Assembly: GCA_964587655.1 (NCBI GenBank)
Contig: CAZPMT010000050.1
Location: forward strand, 1 to 34,648
Origin: CAZPMT01 sp964587655
GTDB taxonomy: Bacteria; Hydrogenedentota; Hydrogenedentia; Hydrogenedentales; SLHB01
Length of the DNA stretch: 34,648 bases
Direction: 5' to 3'
Shown: in pieces, positions 14,869-23,205 of the stretch
Numbering within the stretch: position 1 is the first letter of the stretch
Layout: the number at the start of each line of letters is the position of its first letter
The notes under the pieces: model-generated
What the model was told of the DNA's origin: nothing
The model's input: the letters and a program-made list of their open reading frames with translations, nothing else
The model's database searches: none
Translations under genes and position numbers: made by a program

Positions 14869-16026
14869 ATGGACCGTCGGACGTTTCTTAGAGTCAGTTC
14901 GCTTGGCGCGGCCATGGCCGCTGCCGGCGCAGGTTTGGCCGGGGCGCAAACCCCGCCTGCGGCGACGGAGAGCGGGGCGAAGGCCCAAGGCGCCGCAGAG
15001 GCCTACCGGACGCTGGGCCGCACCGGGATGAAGATCTCCGTGATCGGTGTCGGCGCATTGAAGACGCCCGACCCGGCCATTTTCCAGGCCGCCTTCGACC
15101 GTGGCGTGAACTACGTCGACACGGCGCGGGTCTATCTTGACGGGCGCAGCGAGAGGCTCGTAGGCGAGGCCCTCAAGGGCTACCGCGACAAGGTGTATGT
15201 GGCGACGAAGGCCGTGCCCGGCGCCAAAGAGCAATTGCAGGCATCACTCGATGAGAGCTTTGAGAACCTGAAGATCGATTACGTTGACCTGTTGCAACTG
15301 CACCATGTCGAATCGAAGGAAGCGGTTTACAACAAGGACTATCGCGATGTGTTCGCCGAGGCCAAGAAGCAGGGCCGCACGCGCTTTATCGGCGTGAGCA
15401 CGCATAAGAACGAGGCGGACGTGATCGAGGCGGTTGTGGACGATCCGGAGAAGCTGTACGACACGGTTCTTGTAACGTACAACTTCAAGAGCAGTCCGGA
15501 GGTCAAGGCCGCCATCGCGCGGGCCGCTCAGGCCGGCATCGGAATCATCGCGATGAAGACCCAGGCCGGTGGATACAACAGTAAGGAGTTCGGCGGCGTC
15601 ACGCCGCACCAAGCCGCCCTGAAGTGGGTGCTGCAGGATAAGAACGTCGCCGCCGCCATACCCGGAATGACTAGCCTGAACGAAGTGATCGAGGACACGG
15701 CGGTAATGGGCATGATGCAGTTGACGCAGGCCGACCTCGATGCGCTGGGTCGCTACGAGGCCGCCATCGCGCCGTACTACTGTCACCGGTGCGACTCGTG
15801 CCGCCGGACCTGTCCCATGGGCGTCGATATTTCAGAAATCAACCGCAGCCTTATGTACGCGGAAGGCGGCTACAACGATCTCTCCCTTGCCCGCATGAAC
15901 TACGGCGAGATCCCAACGGCCGCGTCCGCGGCGGCATGCGGTGAGTGCGCGGGGTGCGTTGCGGCGTGCCCGCACGGGTTGAACATCGGTGAACGCATGC
16001 AGCGCGCCCGGGATCTCTTCGCGTAA
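14869..16026 (+). CDS. Tat-exported aldo/keto reductase with two C-terminal [4Fe-4S] motifs
   Basis: 385 residues. The N-terminus MDRRTFLRVSSLGAAMA followed by an Ala/Gly-rich stretch to about residue 27 is a twin-arginine signal, so the folded, cofactor-loaded protein is exported. The AKR barrel (about 45-300) keeps the tetrad D84, Y89, K114 and H145. The C-terminus has two ferredoxin-type clusters: C305, C308, C311, C315-Pro and C357, C360, C363, C367-Pro, each in Cx2Cx2Cx3CP spacing. This suggests electrons pass between iron-sulfur centres and the barrel's redox centre. The physiological substrate is unknown. A purine-rich ribosome site (AAAGGGAG) precedes the ATG. The DUF6599 gene follows after 47 nt, probably in the same operon. 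Confidence 0.93.
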   Translation: MDRRTFLRVSSLGAAMAAAGAGLAGAQTPPAATESGAKAQGAAEAYRTLGRTGMKISVIGVGALKTPDPAIFQAAFDRGVNYVDTARVYLDGRSERLVGEALKGYRDKVYVATKAVPGAKEQLQASLDESFENLKIDYVDLLQLHHVESKEAVYNKDYRDVFAEAKKQGRTRFIGVSTHKNEADVIEAVVDDPEKLYDTVLVTYNFKSSPEVKAAIARAAQAGIGIIAMKTQAGGYNSKEFGGVTPHQAALKWVLQDKNVAAAIPGMTSLNEVIEDTAVMGMMQLTQADLDALGRYEAAIAPYYCHRCDSCRRTCPMGVDISEINRSLMYAEGGYNDLSLARMNYGEIPTAASAAACGECAGCVAACPHGLNIGERMQRARDLFA

Positions 16027-16073
16027 GAAGGCCATCATTCGGTACGCGCGCAAGCCTGAGGAAAGGTCCGAAC

Positions 16074-17039
16074 ATGATTAGAAGTTGCTCGTTCCTGCTC
16101 GCTGTAATCTTGTCCGCTGTCTGTACCGCGGCTTACGGCGCGGAAGACCCGCTCTTGAAAAAGCTGGCGGCGGTCCAACCGACCGGGGGATGGAAGTGTG
16201 CCGGTGACATCGCCACCTACGACCGCTCAAACCTGTTCGAGTTGGTCGACGGAGAGGCCGAGTTGTACTTCCCATATGGCTTCAAGCGAGCCATCGCGGT
16301 CAACTACGCTTCGACCGCCCAGCCGCAGGACGGCATCGCCGCGGAAATCTATGAATTGGGATCCACACTCGATGCGTTCGGCGCGTATTCTAATTACCGC
16401 GACGCGAGATCCAGGCTTGTCCCGCTTGGCGTGGAAGGCTTCGCCGGCCCCACCCAGGCCATGTTCTATCAGGCGCAGTTTTTCGTGAAAGTCCGCGCTC
16501 GCGGAACGTCGAGGGAGAACCGGACCGCCGTCTTGCCGTTCGCCCAGGCAATATCCGGAGTGCTTCCAAAGAATTCACGCCCGCCCGAGGAGTTGGACAT
16601 GCTCGATTTCCCATATGTGATCCCGAAAACGCAGCAGTACTTCCCGCAAAGCGTGCTGGGGTATGACTGTTTCACGAACGGTCTCGTGGCGGAATCCTTA
16701 GCGTACGGGAAATTCCCCGTGAAGATCTTCATCATAATCGAGATCACCTCGAAGACAGCGCGGGAGGCATTGGAGTGCTATGAGGAGTTTCTCAAGACCT
16801 CCAAGGCGGCCTATTTCTGGAAAGAATTGTCCTTTGGGAAAATCCTGGTGGCAAACGACCCGCTTCATAAGCAGGTCATTGTCAAGCAATTCCGCAACAT
16901 GCTCCTCGGCGTCGCGAAATCGCCCGATCCGAAGAAAGCCTTCCCATTGCTCGAACGCCTTCAATCGCAAGTCGCGGAGAAATCAGGGAAGAAGCTTCCC
17001 GGGAACGTGACCTCCGTTCCGCCGCCGGCGGCTCATTGA
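16074..17039 (+). CDS. Exported DUF6599-family protein
   Basis: 321 residues with a Sec signal peptide (about 1-22, ending TAAYG-A). The mature part shows the DUF6599 pattern: LFELVDGEAELYFPYGFKRA (about 54-73), a conserved acidic/aromatic block, then EIYELGSTLDAFGAYSNYRD. No catalytic motif is recognisable and the function is unknown. GAGGAAAGG precedes the ATG at 16074, 47 nt after the aldo/keto reductase stop. Co-export with a Tat iron-sulfur oxidoreductase suggests a shared periplasmic or surface process, which is inference. It ends convergent with the hybrid kinase; a short GCGTG/CACGC hairpin (17049-17062) lies between them. Confidence 0.85.
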   Translation: MIRSCSFLLAVILSAVCTAAYGAEDPLLKKLAAVQPTGGWKCAGDIATYDRSNLFELVDGEAELYFPYGFKRAIAVNYASTAQPQDGIAAEIYELGSTLDAFGAYSNYRDARSRLVPLGVEGFAGPTQAMFYQAQFFVKVRARGTSRENRTAVLPFAQAISGVLPKNSRPPEELDMLDFPYVIPKTQQYFPQSVLGYDCFTNGLVAESLAYGKFPVKIFIIIEITSKTAREALECYEEFLKTSKAAYFWKELSFGKILVANDPLHKQVIVKQFRNMLLGVAKSPDPKKAFPLLERLQSQVAEKSGKKLPGNVTSVPPPAAH

Positions 17040-17076
17040 AACCAGGCGGCGTGGGCTCACGCGGACATGGGCCGCG

Positions 17077-20000
17077 TCATTGGCCGAGAACTTCGCGAAG
17101 TTTCCGGATGAGTTCCGTTAGAGAGTATGGCTTCTGGACAAAGGCCGCCGGGGCCCTCTCCGCGAAGCGGGTCGTGGCGTCTTGTTCGGTGTAGCCGCTG
17201 GACAGTATGACGGGCACGTCGGGCCGGATCTCTTGGATCCTTTCGAAGGCTTCCCTCCCGCCCATGACCGGCATCGTCAGGTCCAGAATCACTGCCGTCA
17301 CCTCGTCGGCATGGGCCTGAAACATCTCGACCGCCTCCCGTCCGTCGGCCGCCAAGAGCACCGCGAAACCACGATCCTCGAATATGTCCAGCGCCACCGA
17401 CCGGGCCGCCTCCTCGTCGTCGGCGATGAGGATCGTGCCCTTTCCCCTCCATGAGTCGAAATCGTCTTCTTTCCGGCTCGGCTGTTCGACGTCGCCGCTT
17501 TCTTCCGGCGCCACCGGGAACAGCACTTTGAAGATCGTGCCGTTTCCGGGTTCGCTGTAGACCCGGATCGCTCCTTTGTGTCCCCGAACGATGCCAAGCA
17601 CGGCCGCCAGACCCAGGCCCCGGCCCGCGAACTTTGTGCTGAAAAACGGGTCAAAAATCCGAGCCAGGGTCTCTTTGTCCATGCCGCAACCGGTATCCGA
17701 AACTTCAAGACACACGTAGCGCCCTTCGGGAAGATCGTCATTCAGGTAAGACTTGGCAAGGTACATTCGATCCGCAGTGACCTTGGACACGCTGAGCGAG
17801 ATCACGCCAGGACTGTCGCCGATCGCGTCCGAAGCATTGGTGATCAGGTTCATGACAACCTGATGGATCTGGCTGGGATCTCCGACGATTGCCGGCAGAT
17901 CGCGTTCACAATGGTACTTGAGCGTGGCGTTCTTGGAAATGGACGCCGAGAGCAGACGCCCCACCTCCTCGGCCAGCTTGAACAGGTTGACGGGGCGGAC
18001 CACGAACGCGCCCCGGCCCGAGTACGCGAGCATCTGATTCGTAAGCTCCGCGGCGCGTTGGGCGCTCATCTCGATCTTCTCGACGTATCCGCGCGCCTGC
18101 GATTCCGGGGGAAGTTTCGTCAGCGCCAACCCCGCATAACCCATCATCCCAACGAGGAGATTGTTGAAATCATGGGCAATACCTCCGGCGAGGACGCCGA
18201 GCCCCTCCAGTTTCTGTGTGTGCTGGATCTGGGCCTCGAGGCGCAGGCGTTCCTCCTCGGCGCGGCGACGTTCGGTGATATCGCGGGCGATGCCCTGGAT
18301 GCCTACCGGAGAGCCGTCCTTGAATATCGTCCGCGTGCCCACCTCGAGGGGGATACGGCGGCCATCCTTTGAGATGATTTCCAACTCATACTGGGTGCTG
18401 GGTTCTCCCAGCAGTTTCCGCTGCACCATATCGAGCGCCAGCGCCCGGTATTCAGGCGCGGTGATCTCGATGGCGTTCAACCGCAGCACCTCTTCCCGGG
18501 TATAACCGGTTACGCGCTCGCCCGCCTTATTCAACGAGGTGAACCGGCCCGTGAAGTCGTGCGTGTAGACGATATCGTTCGCGTTCTCAAACAACTCGCG
18601 GTACTGTTCCTCGCTCTCGCGCACAGCCTGTTCCGCCCGCTTACGCTCGGAGACGTTTCGGATGATCCCCAGCGCCTCGTCCTCTCCGCACACCACGAGT
18701 CGCACCTCATAGTCGCGGAGTCCCTCCTGGGCCGGAAACTGAAACTCCCACGTCTCGATGGACCCTGTGTCCAGCACCTGCCCAACGTGCGCCATGAACC
18801 CGTCCGCGATGTGCCGCGGAACACTGTCCCAAATGTTCCTGCCGATGACGTCCTCCGGCGCCACCGGCGAGACATAGCCGGAATGACCCACCTTGAAGTC
18901 CAGAACGATGCCGTCACGCCGTAGGCGCACCATGGAGTCGGGGATGGCGTCCAGGAGCGCGCGGTTGCGAACCTCCGAGTCGAGAAGCGCCTTCTCTGCC
19001 TCCTTGGAACGCGTTACGTCGCGCGCGATTCCACGGAAGCCGATGGGGTTTCCTTGGGCGTCGCGCATCAGAGAGACCGACACGCCGAGCACGGCCGTGC
19101 TCCCGTCCTTCCGGAACGCCTCCCAATCGTACAGATCCACGGACTTGCCTGTTGAGTAGACCTCGTTAAAGATCTTGAAAACGCGATCCTGCGCGGTGGC
19201 GTCCCGGTAATAGGCCCGGTAGTTGAGACCGATCATTTCAGATTCAGTGTACCCTAGAATGCCGAGCATGGCCTTATTCGTGAACGTGAAATCCCCGCGC
19301 AGGTTCACCTCGTAGTACCCCTCCTGGATGCTGTCGAGAATGGTGCGGTACTTCTCTTCGCTTTCGCGCAATGCTTGTTCTGCGTGCTTGCGGACGGTCA
19401 TGTCGTGGACCACCGTCAGGATTTCCGCAACGCTCCCTTTCTGGAAGACGGGGATCTTGCGAGTTTCCGTGACCAACTCGCGACCTTGAAGGACCGTTGT
19501 CTCCACAGACGTCAAAGCCTCACCGGTCTCAAAGACATGCCGGTACTCATCGTTCACTTTCTCGGGTAAGAAAGGAAAAACATCGAGTACCTTTCGGCCC
19601 ACGGCGTTCGCATCCAACCCCAGATCGCCCGCAAGGTCCCGAAACGCTTTGTTGAACAGGAGGATCCGCAGGTCGGTGTCCACAAGGTGCATCGGGTCCG
19701 CCATGCTATCCAGGATCCGGCGATTCTGTTCGTCTCGCTCGCGCAGCGATTCCTTGACCTGTTTCTGTTCCGTGATGTCGCGCACGACAACCTGGATGGC
19801 TTCTTGTCCTGTCTGTACGTCGTTCACAAGGTACGAGTCCTCCACGACCCACTTCTCTTGCCCCGCAAGCGTCTGAAAACTCCACTCGCGGGCGTGGATG
19901 CGCCTGTGTTTACGGATTTCCTTCCGCATGAGACCCTCGGGGCCGACGTATACGATGAGTTCAGCGATGTTCTTGCCCACAACGTCCGCCGGATCATGGA

Positions 20001-20163
20001 AGCGATCTTCGAGCCCGAAGATCCTGAGCGCACCGGCGTCCATGAAAAGCACCGCGCCGTCAAACGCGAACCGATACAGGCCGATACCGGCGAACGCCAT
20101 GGCCTCGCGACGCACGAGGTCCAACTCATGCTCGTTCGGACTGCCTTCCTGGATGGCTGCCAT
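17077..20163 (-). CDS. Hybrid sensor histidine kinase with five PAS domains and a receiver
   Basis: 1028 residues, no membrane span, so a cytoplasmic sensor. Five PAS-type modules can be placed at about 20-135, 145-262, 270-390, 400-508 and 520-632, each joined by the usual ITEQKxxE-type connector (for example DITERRRAEEE near 628-637). The HisKA segment has H664 in GGIAHDFNNLL. The ATPase domain shows NLITNASDAI (N box), DTGCGMD (G1), DPFFSTKFAGRGLGL and GNGTIF. A C-terminal receiver (about 908-1028) keeps D915, D916, the phospho-accepting D961 (LDLTMP) and K1011. Signal unknown. AAGGAGGG precedes the ATG at 20163. No separate response regulator lies nearby, so output may be a phosphorelay to a distant protein. 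Confidence 0.95.
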   Translation of the reverse strand: MAAIQEGSPNEHELDLVRREAMAFAGIGLYRFAFDGAVLFMDAGALRIFGLEDRFHDPADVVGKNIAELIVYVGPEGLMRKEIRKHRRIHAREWSFQTLAGQEKWVVEDSYLVNDVQTGQEAIQVVVRDITEQKQVKESLRERDEQNRRILDSMADPMHLVDTDLRILLFNKAFRDLAGDLGLDANAVGRKVLDVFPFLPEKVNDEYRHVFETGEALTSVETTVLQGRELVTETRKIPVFQKGSVAEILTVVHDMTVRKHAEQALRESEEKYRTILDSIQEGYYEVNLRGDFTFTNKAMLGILGYTESEMIGLNYRAYYRDATAQDRVFKIFNEVYSTGKSVDLYDWEAFRKDGSTAVLGVSVSLMRDAQGNPIGFRGIARDVTRSKEAEKALLDSEVRNRALLDAIPDSMVRLRRDGIVLDFKVGHSGYVSPVAPEDVIGRNIWDSVPRHIADGFMAHVGQVLDTGSIETWEFQFPAQEGLRDYEVRLVVCGEDEALGIIRNVSERKRAEQAVRESEEQYRELFENANDIVYTHDFTGRFTSLNKAGERVTGYTREEVLRLNAIEITAPEYRALALDMVQRKLLGEPSTQYELEIISKDGRRIPLEVGTRTIFKDGSPVGIQGIARDITERRRAEEERLRLEAQIQHTQKLEGLGVLAGGIAHDFNNLLVGMMGYAGLALTKLPPESQARGYVEKIEMSAQRAAELTNQMLAYSGRGAFVVRPVNLFKLAEEVGRLLSASISKNATLKYHCERDLPAIVGDPSQIHQVVMNLITNASDAIGDSPGVISLSVSKVTADRMYLAKSYLNDDLPEGRYVCLEVSDTGCGMDKETLARIFDPFFSTKFAGRGLGLAAVLGIVRGHKGAIRVYSEPGNGTIFKVLFPVAPEESGDVEQPSRKEDDFDSWRGKGTILIADDEEAARSVALDIFEDRGFAVLLAADGREAVEMFQAHADEVTAVILDLTMPVMGGREAFERIQEIRPDVPVILSSGYTEQDATTRFAERAPAAFVQKPYSLTELIRKLREVLGQ

Positions 20164-20202
20164 CCTCGGCTACCCTCCTTCTGCCCCCTACGGCTGGCTG
20201 TA

Positions 20203-20232
20203 AAGATACCAGAAGAGCGCCGCGCATGCCAA
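20203..20232 (-). promoter_or_regulatory. Candidate promoter of the hybrid kinase
   Basis: Minus strand TTGGCA (20232-20227), 18-nt spacer, TATCTT (20208-20203). Predicted start near 20196, leader about 33 nt. Confidence 0.45.
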
Positions 20233-20263
20233 CGTTTCATGGCAGAAGATCTTCGACGGCTTG

Positions 20264-20272
20264 TGATACAAT
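20264..20272 (+). promoter_or_regulatory. Extended -10 promoter candidate for the propeller gene
   Basis: TGA followed by TACAAT (20267-20272) fits an extended -10 element; no clear -35. The predicted transcript starts near 20279, so its leader of about 120 nt would include the 29-bp palindrome at 20330. Confidence 0.4.
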
Positions 20273-20319
20273 ATCCGGCAATGCATCCCGCAAATGCAAT
20301 CGGTTCAGAAGGCATTCCA

Positions 20320-20380
20320 GCCCGTATATCACAGTTTGTCAATCCACGACAAACTGTGGTCCGTAACACAGGCGACTGAA
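20320..20380 (+). repeat. Dispersed palindromic element, copy A
   Basis: Core inverted repeat CACAGTTTGTC (20330-20340), loop AATCCAC, GACAAACTGTG (20348-20358). Similarity to copy B (23232-23289, opposite strand) extends beyond the core on both sides to about 60 bp, with GCCCGTA on the left and GGCG, CTGA on the right. It lies in the probable leader of the propeller gene. Confidence 0.85.
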
Positions 20381-20399
20381 ACGGCGAAGGGACACCCAG

Positions 20400-21497
20400 A
20401 TGGCAAAAGGTTCGAAGTACGGCCCCGAGCGCGCTATCCTGCGCGACCTGCGTTCAGGGCTCCGCATCACACGACTGACGCACTGCGCCTCCATCAGCTC
20501 GAACCTCTACTTCGAGATGTGCTCGTTCACTAGGGATGACGCCTTCGTCGTGTTCATCTCGCAACGCGGGGCATCGCGCGACGCCCCCTGGGACCTGTTC
20601 CGTGCGAGCACCGACGGCATCGAACTCGTTCAACTGACGGACTGCGACGATCTCTCGGGCATTGTTGCGTCGCCGAAAACCGGCTCGGCCTTTTACCTAT
20701 CCCGTGGAGAACTGCGCAGGCTGGATATCCTCTCGTTTGAAGACAAGCCCGTCGCCGGCCTCGGCGGGCTCTCCCCGGCCTATCCGTTCTCGCTCGCCTC
20801 GATTGACGCGGATGAGAAATCGTATTTCGCCGCGGCCCGTATTACGGACCGACATACGGGCGCGGTGAAGAAAGACGGCGCCGGCGTTCTCTTCAAAGTC
20901 GACTTGACCTCCGGGAAGCTCGATATCCTGTTCGAGGGCGGCCTTCAAAACCACATCCACGTGGATCCGGCGGGCCGCACGGTCTACTTCGGAGACAATC
21001 GGGAAGACGGCGCAACGGAATACCTCATCGATGCGGACGGACGCAACCTCCGCCAGTACCCGTTCCAGCGCTTCGCACACAAGACGTGGTTTGGCGAAAC
21101 GGGCCGCATGCAGGGCTGCCTGCTTCCGCCCGGACACGGCATTGTCACCTTTGCGGAAGGCGACTCGGCGCCCACGTTCATCACGGAAGGCCGGTATTAC
21201 TGGCACTCGTCGGCCAGCGCGGACGCGCAATGGATCATTTCCGACACGAACTGGCCGCGCGAGGGGCTTTACCTCATTCACGCTCACACGCGGACCGTCA
21301 CATTCGTGTGCGACCCGAAGTCCTCGTGTTCCCATCCGCAATGGACCCATCCCCACCCGGCCCTCTCGCCCGGCATGCGCTACGTCCTTTTCAATTCCGA
21401 CATGACCGGAATCGGCCAGGTGTATCTGGCTGAGCTGACGGATGAGTTCCTCGCGCGGGCCGCACAAGGCTACCAGTGTCAGCCGGTGCTTGCATAG
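20400..21497 (+). CDS. Oligogalacturonate-lyase-like beta-propeller protein
   Basis: 365 residues of repeated beta-propeller blades. Oligogalacturonate lyases cleave short pectin fragments by beta-elimination in the cytoplasm using a bound metal. In the Yersinia enzyme the metal is held by His287, Gln350, His353 and His355. The same pattern appears here as H269 (YYWHSS), Q314, H317 and H319 (PQWTHPHPALSP), with YVLFNSDMTGIGQVYLAEL closing the propeller. No signal peptide is present, consistent with a cytoplasmic lyase. AAGGGA precedes the ATG at 20400. No other pectin gene is nearby, so the true substrate may be another uronic-acid oligomer. Confidence 0.78.
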   Translation: MAKGSKYGPERAILRDLRSGLRITRLTHCASISSNLYFEMCSFTRDDAFVVFISQRGASRDAPWDLFRASTDGIELVQLTDCDDLSGIVASPKTGSAFYLSRGELRRLDILSFEDKPVAGLGGLSPAYPFSLASIDADEKSYFAAARITDRHTGAVKKDGAGVLFKVDLTSGKLDILFEGGLQNHIHVDPAGRTVYFGDNREDGATEYLIDADGRNLRQYPFQRFAHKTWFGETGRMQGCLLPPGHGIVTFAEGDSAPTFITEGRYYWHSSASADAQWIISDTNWPREGLYLIHAHTRTVTFVCDPKSSCSHPQWTHPHPALSPGMRYVLFNSDMTGIGQVYLAELTDEFLARAAQGYQCQPVLA

Positions 21498-21517
21498 TGG
21501 ACCGAGTATGGTAAACT
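21490..21517 (+). promoter_or_regulatory. Candidate hicBA promoter
   Basis: TTGCAT (21490-21495), 16-nt spacer, TAAACT (21512-21517). The -35 overlaps the stop codon of the upstream propeller gene. Predicted start near 21524, about 29 nt before the hicB ATG. Confidence 0.5.
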
Positions 21518-21552
21518 GGCAATGTAACGAGTCGATAGAGGAACATGCGCGT

Positions 21553-21768
21553 ATGCGTTACCGTGTTAGCATTGAGCAGGATGAGGACGGCATATTCGTG
21601 GCGGAGTGCCCAGTATTGCCCGGTTGCGTCAGCCAAGGCGCCACACGGGCGGAGGCGCTGGCTAATATAAAGGATGCGATGGAAGGCTATCTCGAGAGCC
21701 TCCGAAAACACAACGATCCTATTCCTCCGCCCATTCATGAGGAGACCGTGGAGGTGCCAGGCTCGTGA
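21553..21768 (+). CDS. hicB: HicB-type antitoxin, short form
   Basis: 71 residues from ATG 21553 (AGGA about ten bases upstream). The HicB/UPF0150 fold is clear: MRYRVSIEQDEDGIFVAECP, LPGCVSQGATRAEALANIKDA. HicB binds and blocks the HicA mRNA endonuclease. Many HicB proteins carry a C-terminal DNA-binding domain for autoregulation; here the protein ends soon after the core (PIPPPIHEETVEVPGS), so this copy probably cannot bind DNA by itself. Upstream in-frame starts would cover the promoter -10 box and are less likely. Its stop overlaps the hicA start by GTGA. Antitoxin-first order. Confidence 0.9.
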   Translation: MRYRVSIEQDEDGIFVAECPVLPGCVSQGATRAEALANIKDAMEGYLESLRKHNDPIPPPIHEETVEVPGS

Positions 21769-21989
21769 CCCGCATGCCTGCGGTCTCCGGGCGCGAAGCG
21801 GCGCGTGTGTTTCAGAAAATCGGCTATGCCGTCGATCATCAGACGGGCAGTCACATCATCCTTCGGCAAGACGACGAACCACACCGACGCCTGACTATTC
21901 CCGACCACCGAGAGCTTGGCAAAGGAATCCTCCGCGCAATCATTCGCCAAGCCGGCCTAACGGTTGCTGAATTCCGGGCATTGCTGTGA
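21765..21989 (+). CDS. hicA: HicA-type mRNA interferase toxin
   Basis: 74 residues. HicA folds like a double-stranded RNA-binding domain and cleaves mRNA using one His. Here that residue is H30 in QTGSHIILRQ; PAVSGREAARVFQKIGY and RLTIPDHRELGKGILRAIIRQAGLT are family-typical. The start is GTG at 21765, overlapping the hicB stop as GTGA; ATG at 21774 (MPAVSG) is an alternative. Stable coupling to hicB suggests an intact toxin-antitoxin pair. It ends convergent with the methyltransferase, 90 nt away. Confidence 0.92.
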   Translation: MTRMPAVSGREAARVFQKIGYAVDHQTGSHIILRQDDEPHRRLTIPDHRELGKGILRAIIRQAGLTVAEFRALL

Positions 21990-22079
21990 TCCTGCCGCCG
22001 CGACCGTATCGAAGACCTTTGGCTAAGTCCGATGCTGGCAACATCGACAATCTATTTTCGACGAGCCGTCACCGAGGGC

Positions 22080-23156
22080 CTATTCATCCGGGGTGAAGTC
22101 GCCGCGGGGAAGTTTCGACGGCGGGGTCTTGTCGAGAAAACCGATGAGCGAACTGTGCGCGGCTGGGAATGGTTTCTTTGTGAGCCACATGCGCGTTTGC
22201 GGGGTTAGGTCGACGATGCGGAGATCTTCGAAGCCCGCCTTGCGGGTCCATTCCTGGACCTGCGAGAACGAATAGGTGTCGCCCTCGCCCGTGCACACCA
22301 GCATATGCAAGGCAAACATGAGGCTGAACGCGGGGCCTGTGCGGTCATTGTCTGTCAGGAAATCCTTGATGATGAACGTGCCGCCCGGCTCGATGGCTTC
22401 GAAACACTTGCGAATGATCGTCAAATTGTTTTCGGGACTGAAACTGTGGATGAGATTCGAGAGCAGGATAAGGTCATACCCGCTCCCGTAAGGATCGACG
22501 AGCATGTCTCCGGGGATGAAGGATATCCGCCCGTCCATCTTGGCTTCGCTCACCTGCTCGCGCGCGATGGGAATGACGCTCGGGAGGTCGAAGACCGTGG
22601 CCTTCATGCGGGGATGCTCCTCCAGAAACGTAATAGCGTAGGTGGCCGGCCCGCCCCCGAGATCGAGGAGATGACGGTGGGGAGAAAGATCCAGTGCGGC
22701 GAGGATTTCCCTTGCGCTGAAACGGGAGATGTCCTTCATGCCGAGTATGAACGAGCGCAACTCGTCGGGCGAGCGCTCGCCTCGTTCCGGCTCAGCGGTC
22801 TTTCCCGAGCGCAGAGACTCCTCGATACGATGCCAGCCCGATGCCGTATGGCGGATGTGCCGGACGATGTTGCCTTGGTATCCTGGACGGCCCGGAACGA
22901 GGCATGCGGACGCGGTGGGCGTGTTTTGATAGCGGTCGCCGGATTTGCCGGCGAGGCCAAGCGCGATAAGTCCCTCGAGGAGCATCCGAGTGGCGCGCCG
23001 GTCCCAACGAACCTTTGCGGCCACCTCATCCGCCGTGACGGGCTTTTCGAGGTGCGAGAAGACGTCCGCGGCGTTAGCCGCGAAGAGGACCTCTGAGTTC
23101 ATGAAGCCCCGGGCCAGCATATTGACATGCGCTATCTGATCTCGCAGTTCCATCAT
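22080..23156 (-). CDS. SAM-dependent O-methyltransferase, COMT-like
   Basis: 358 residues from ATG 23156, with GGAGGA seven bases upstream; a TTG at 23177 would extend it by seven codons. The N-terminal winged-helix dimerisation domain (about 1-85) precedes a Rossmann-type SAM domain with LLDLGGGPATYAI (163-175) and the acidic ATVFDLP (186-192). H237 in SNLIHSFSPEN aligns with the catalytic His of plant and bacterial small-molecule O-methyltransferases. These enzymes methylate hydroxyls of aromatic or polyketide-like compounds; the substrate here is unknown. A consensus TATAAT lies just upstream, so it is probably transcribed separately from the degenerate kinase. Confidence 0.88.
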   Translation of the reverse strand: MMELRDQIAHVNMLARGFMNSEVLFAANAADVFSHLEKPVTADEVAAKVRWDRRATRMLLEGLIALGLAGKSGDRYQNTPTASACLVPGRPGYQGNIVRHIRHTASGWHRIEESLRSGKTAEPERGERSPDELRSFILGMKDISRFSAREILAALDLSPHRHLLDLGGGPATYAITFLEEHPRMKATVFDLPSVIPIAREQVSEAKMDGRISFIPGDMLVDPYGSGYDLILLSNLIHSFSPENNLTIIRKCFEAIEPGGTFIIKDFLTDNDRTGPAFSLMFALHMLVCTGEGDTYSFSQVQEWTRKAGFEDLRIVDLTPQTRMWLTKKPFPAAHSSLIGFLDKTPPSKLPRGDFTPDE

Positions 23157-23191
23157 TGCCGCGTCCTCCGTTTCCAAGCCGCACGAGAGTC

Positions 23192-23197
23192 ATTATA
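23192..23197 (-). promoter_or_regulatory. Consensus -10 box of the methyltransferase gene
   Basis: TATAAT on the minus strand (23197-23192), about 36 nt before the ATG at 23156, in the short gap after the degenerate kinase. No -35 of good quality at normal spacing. Confidence 0.45.
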
Positions 23198-23205
23198 CCG
23201 CCCCG

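Noticed and set aside
20294..20533. Short open frame containing HSLSIHDKLWSV
   Set aside because: It is the translation of palindrome copy A; no ribosome site and it overlaps the propeller gene out of frame.
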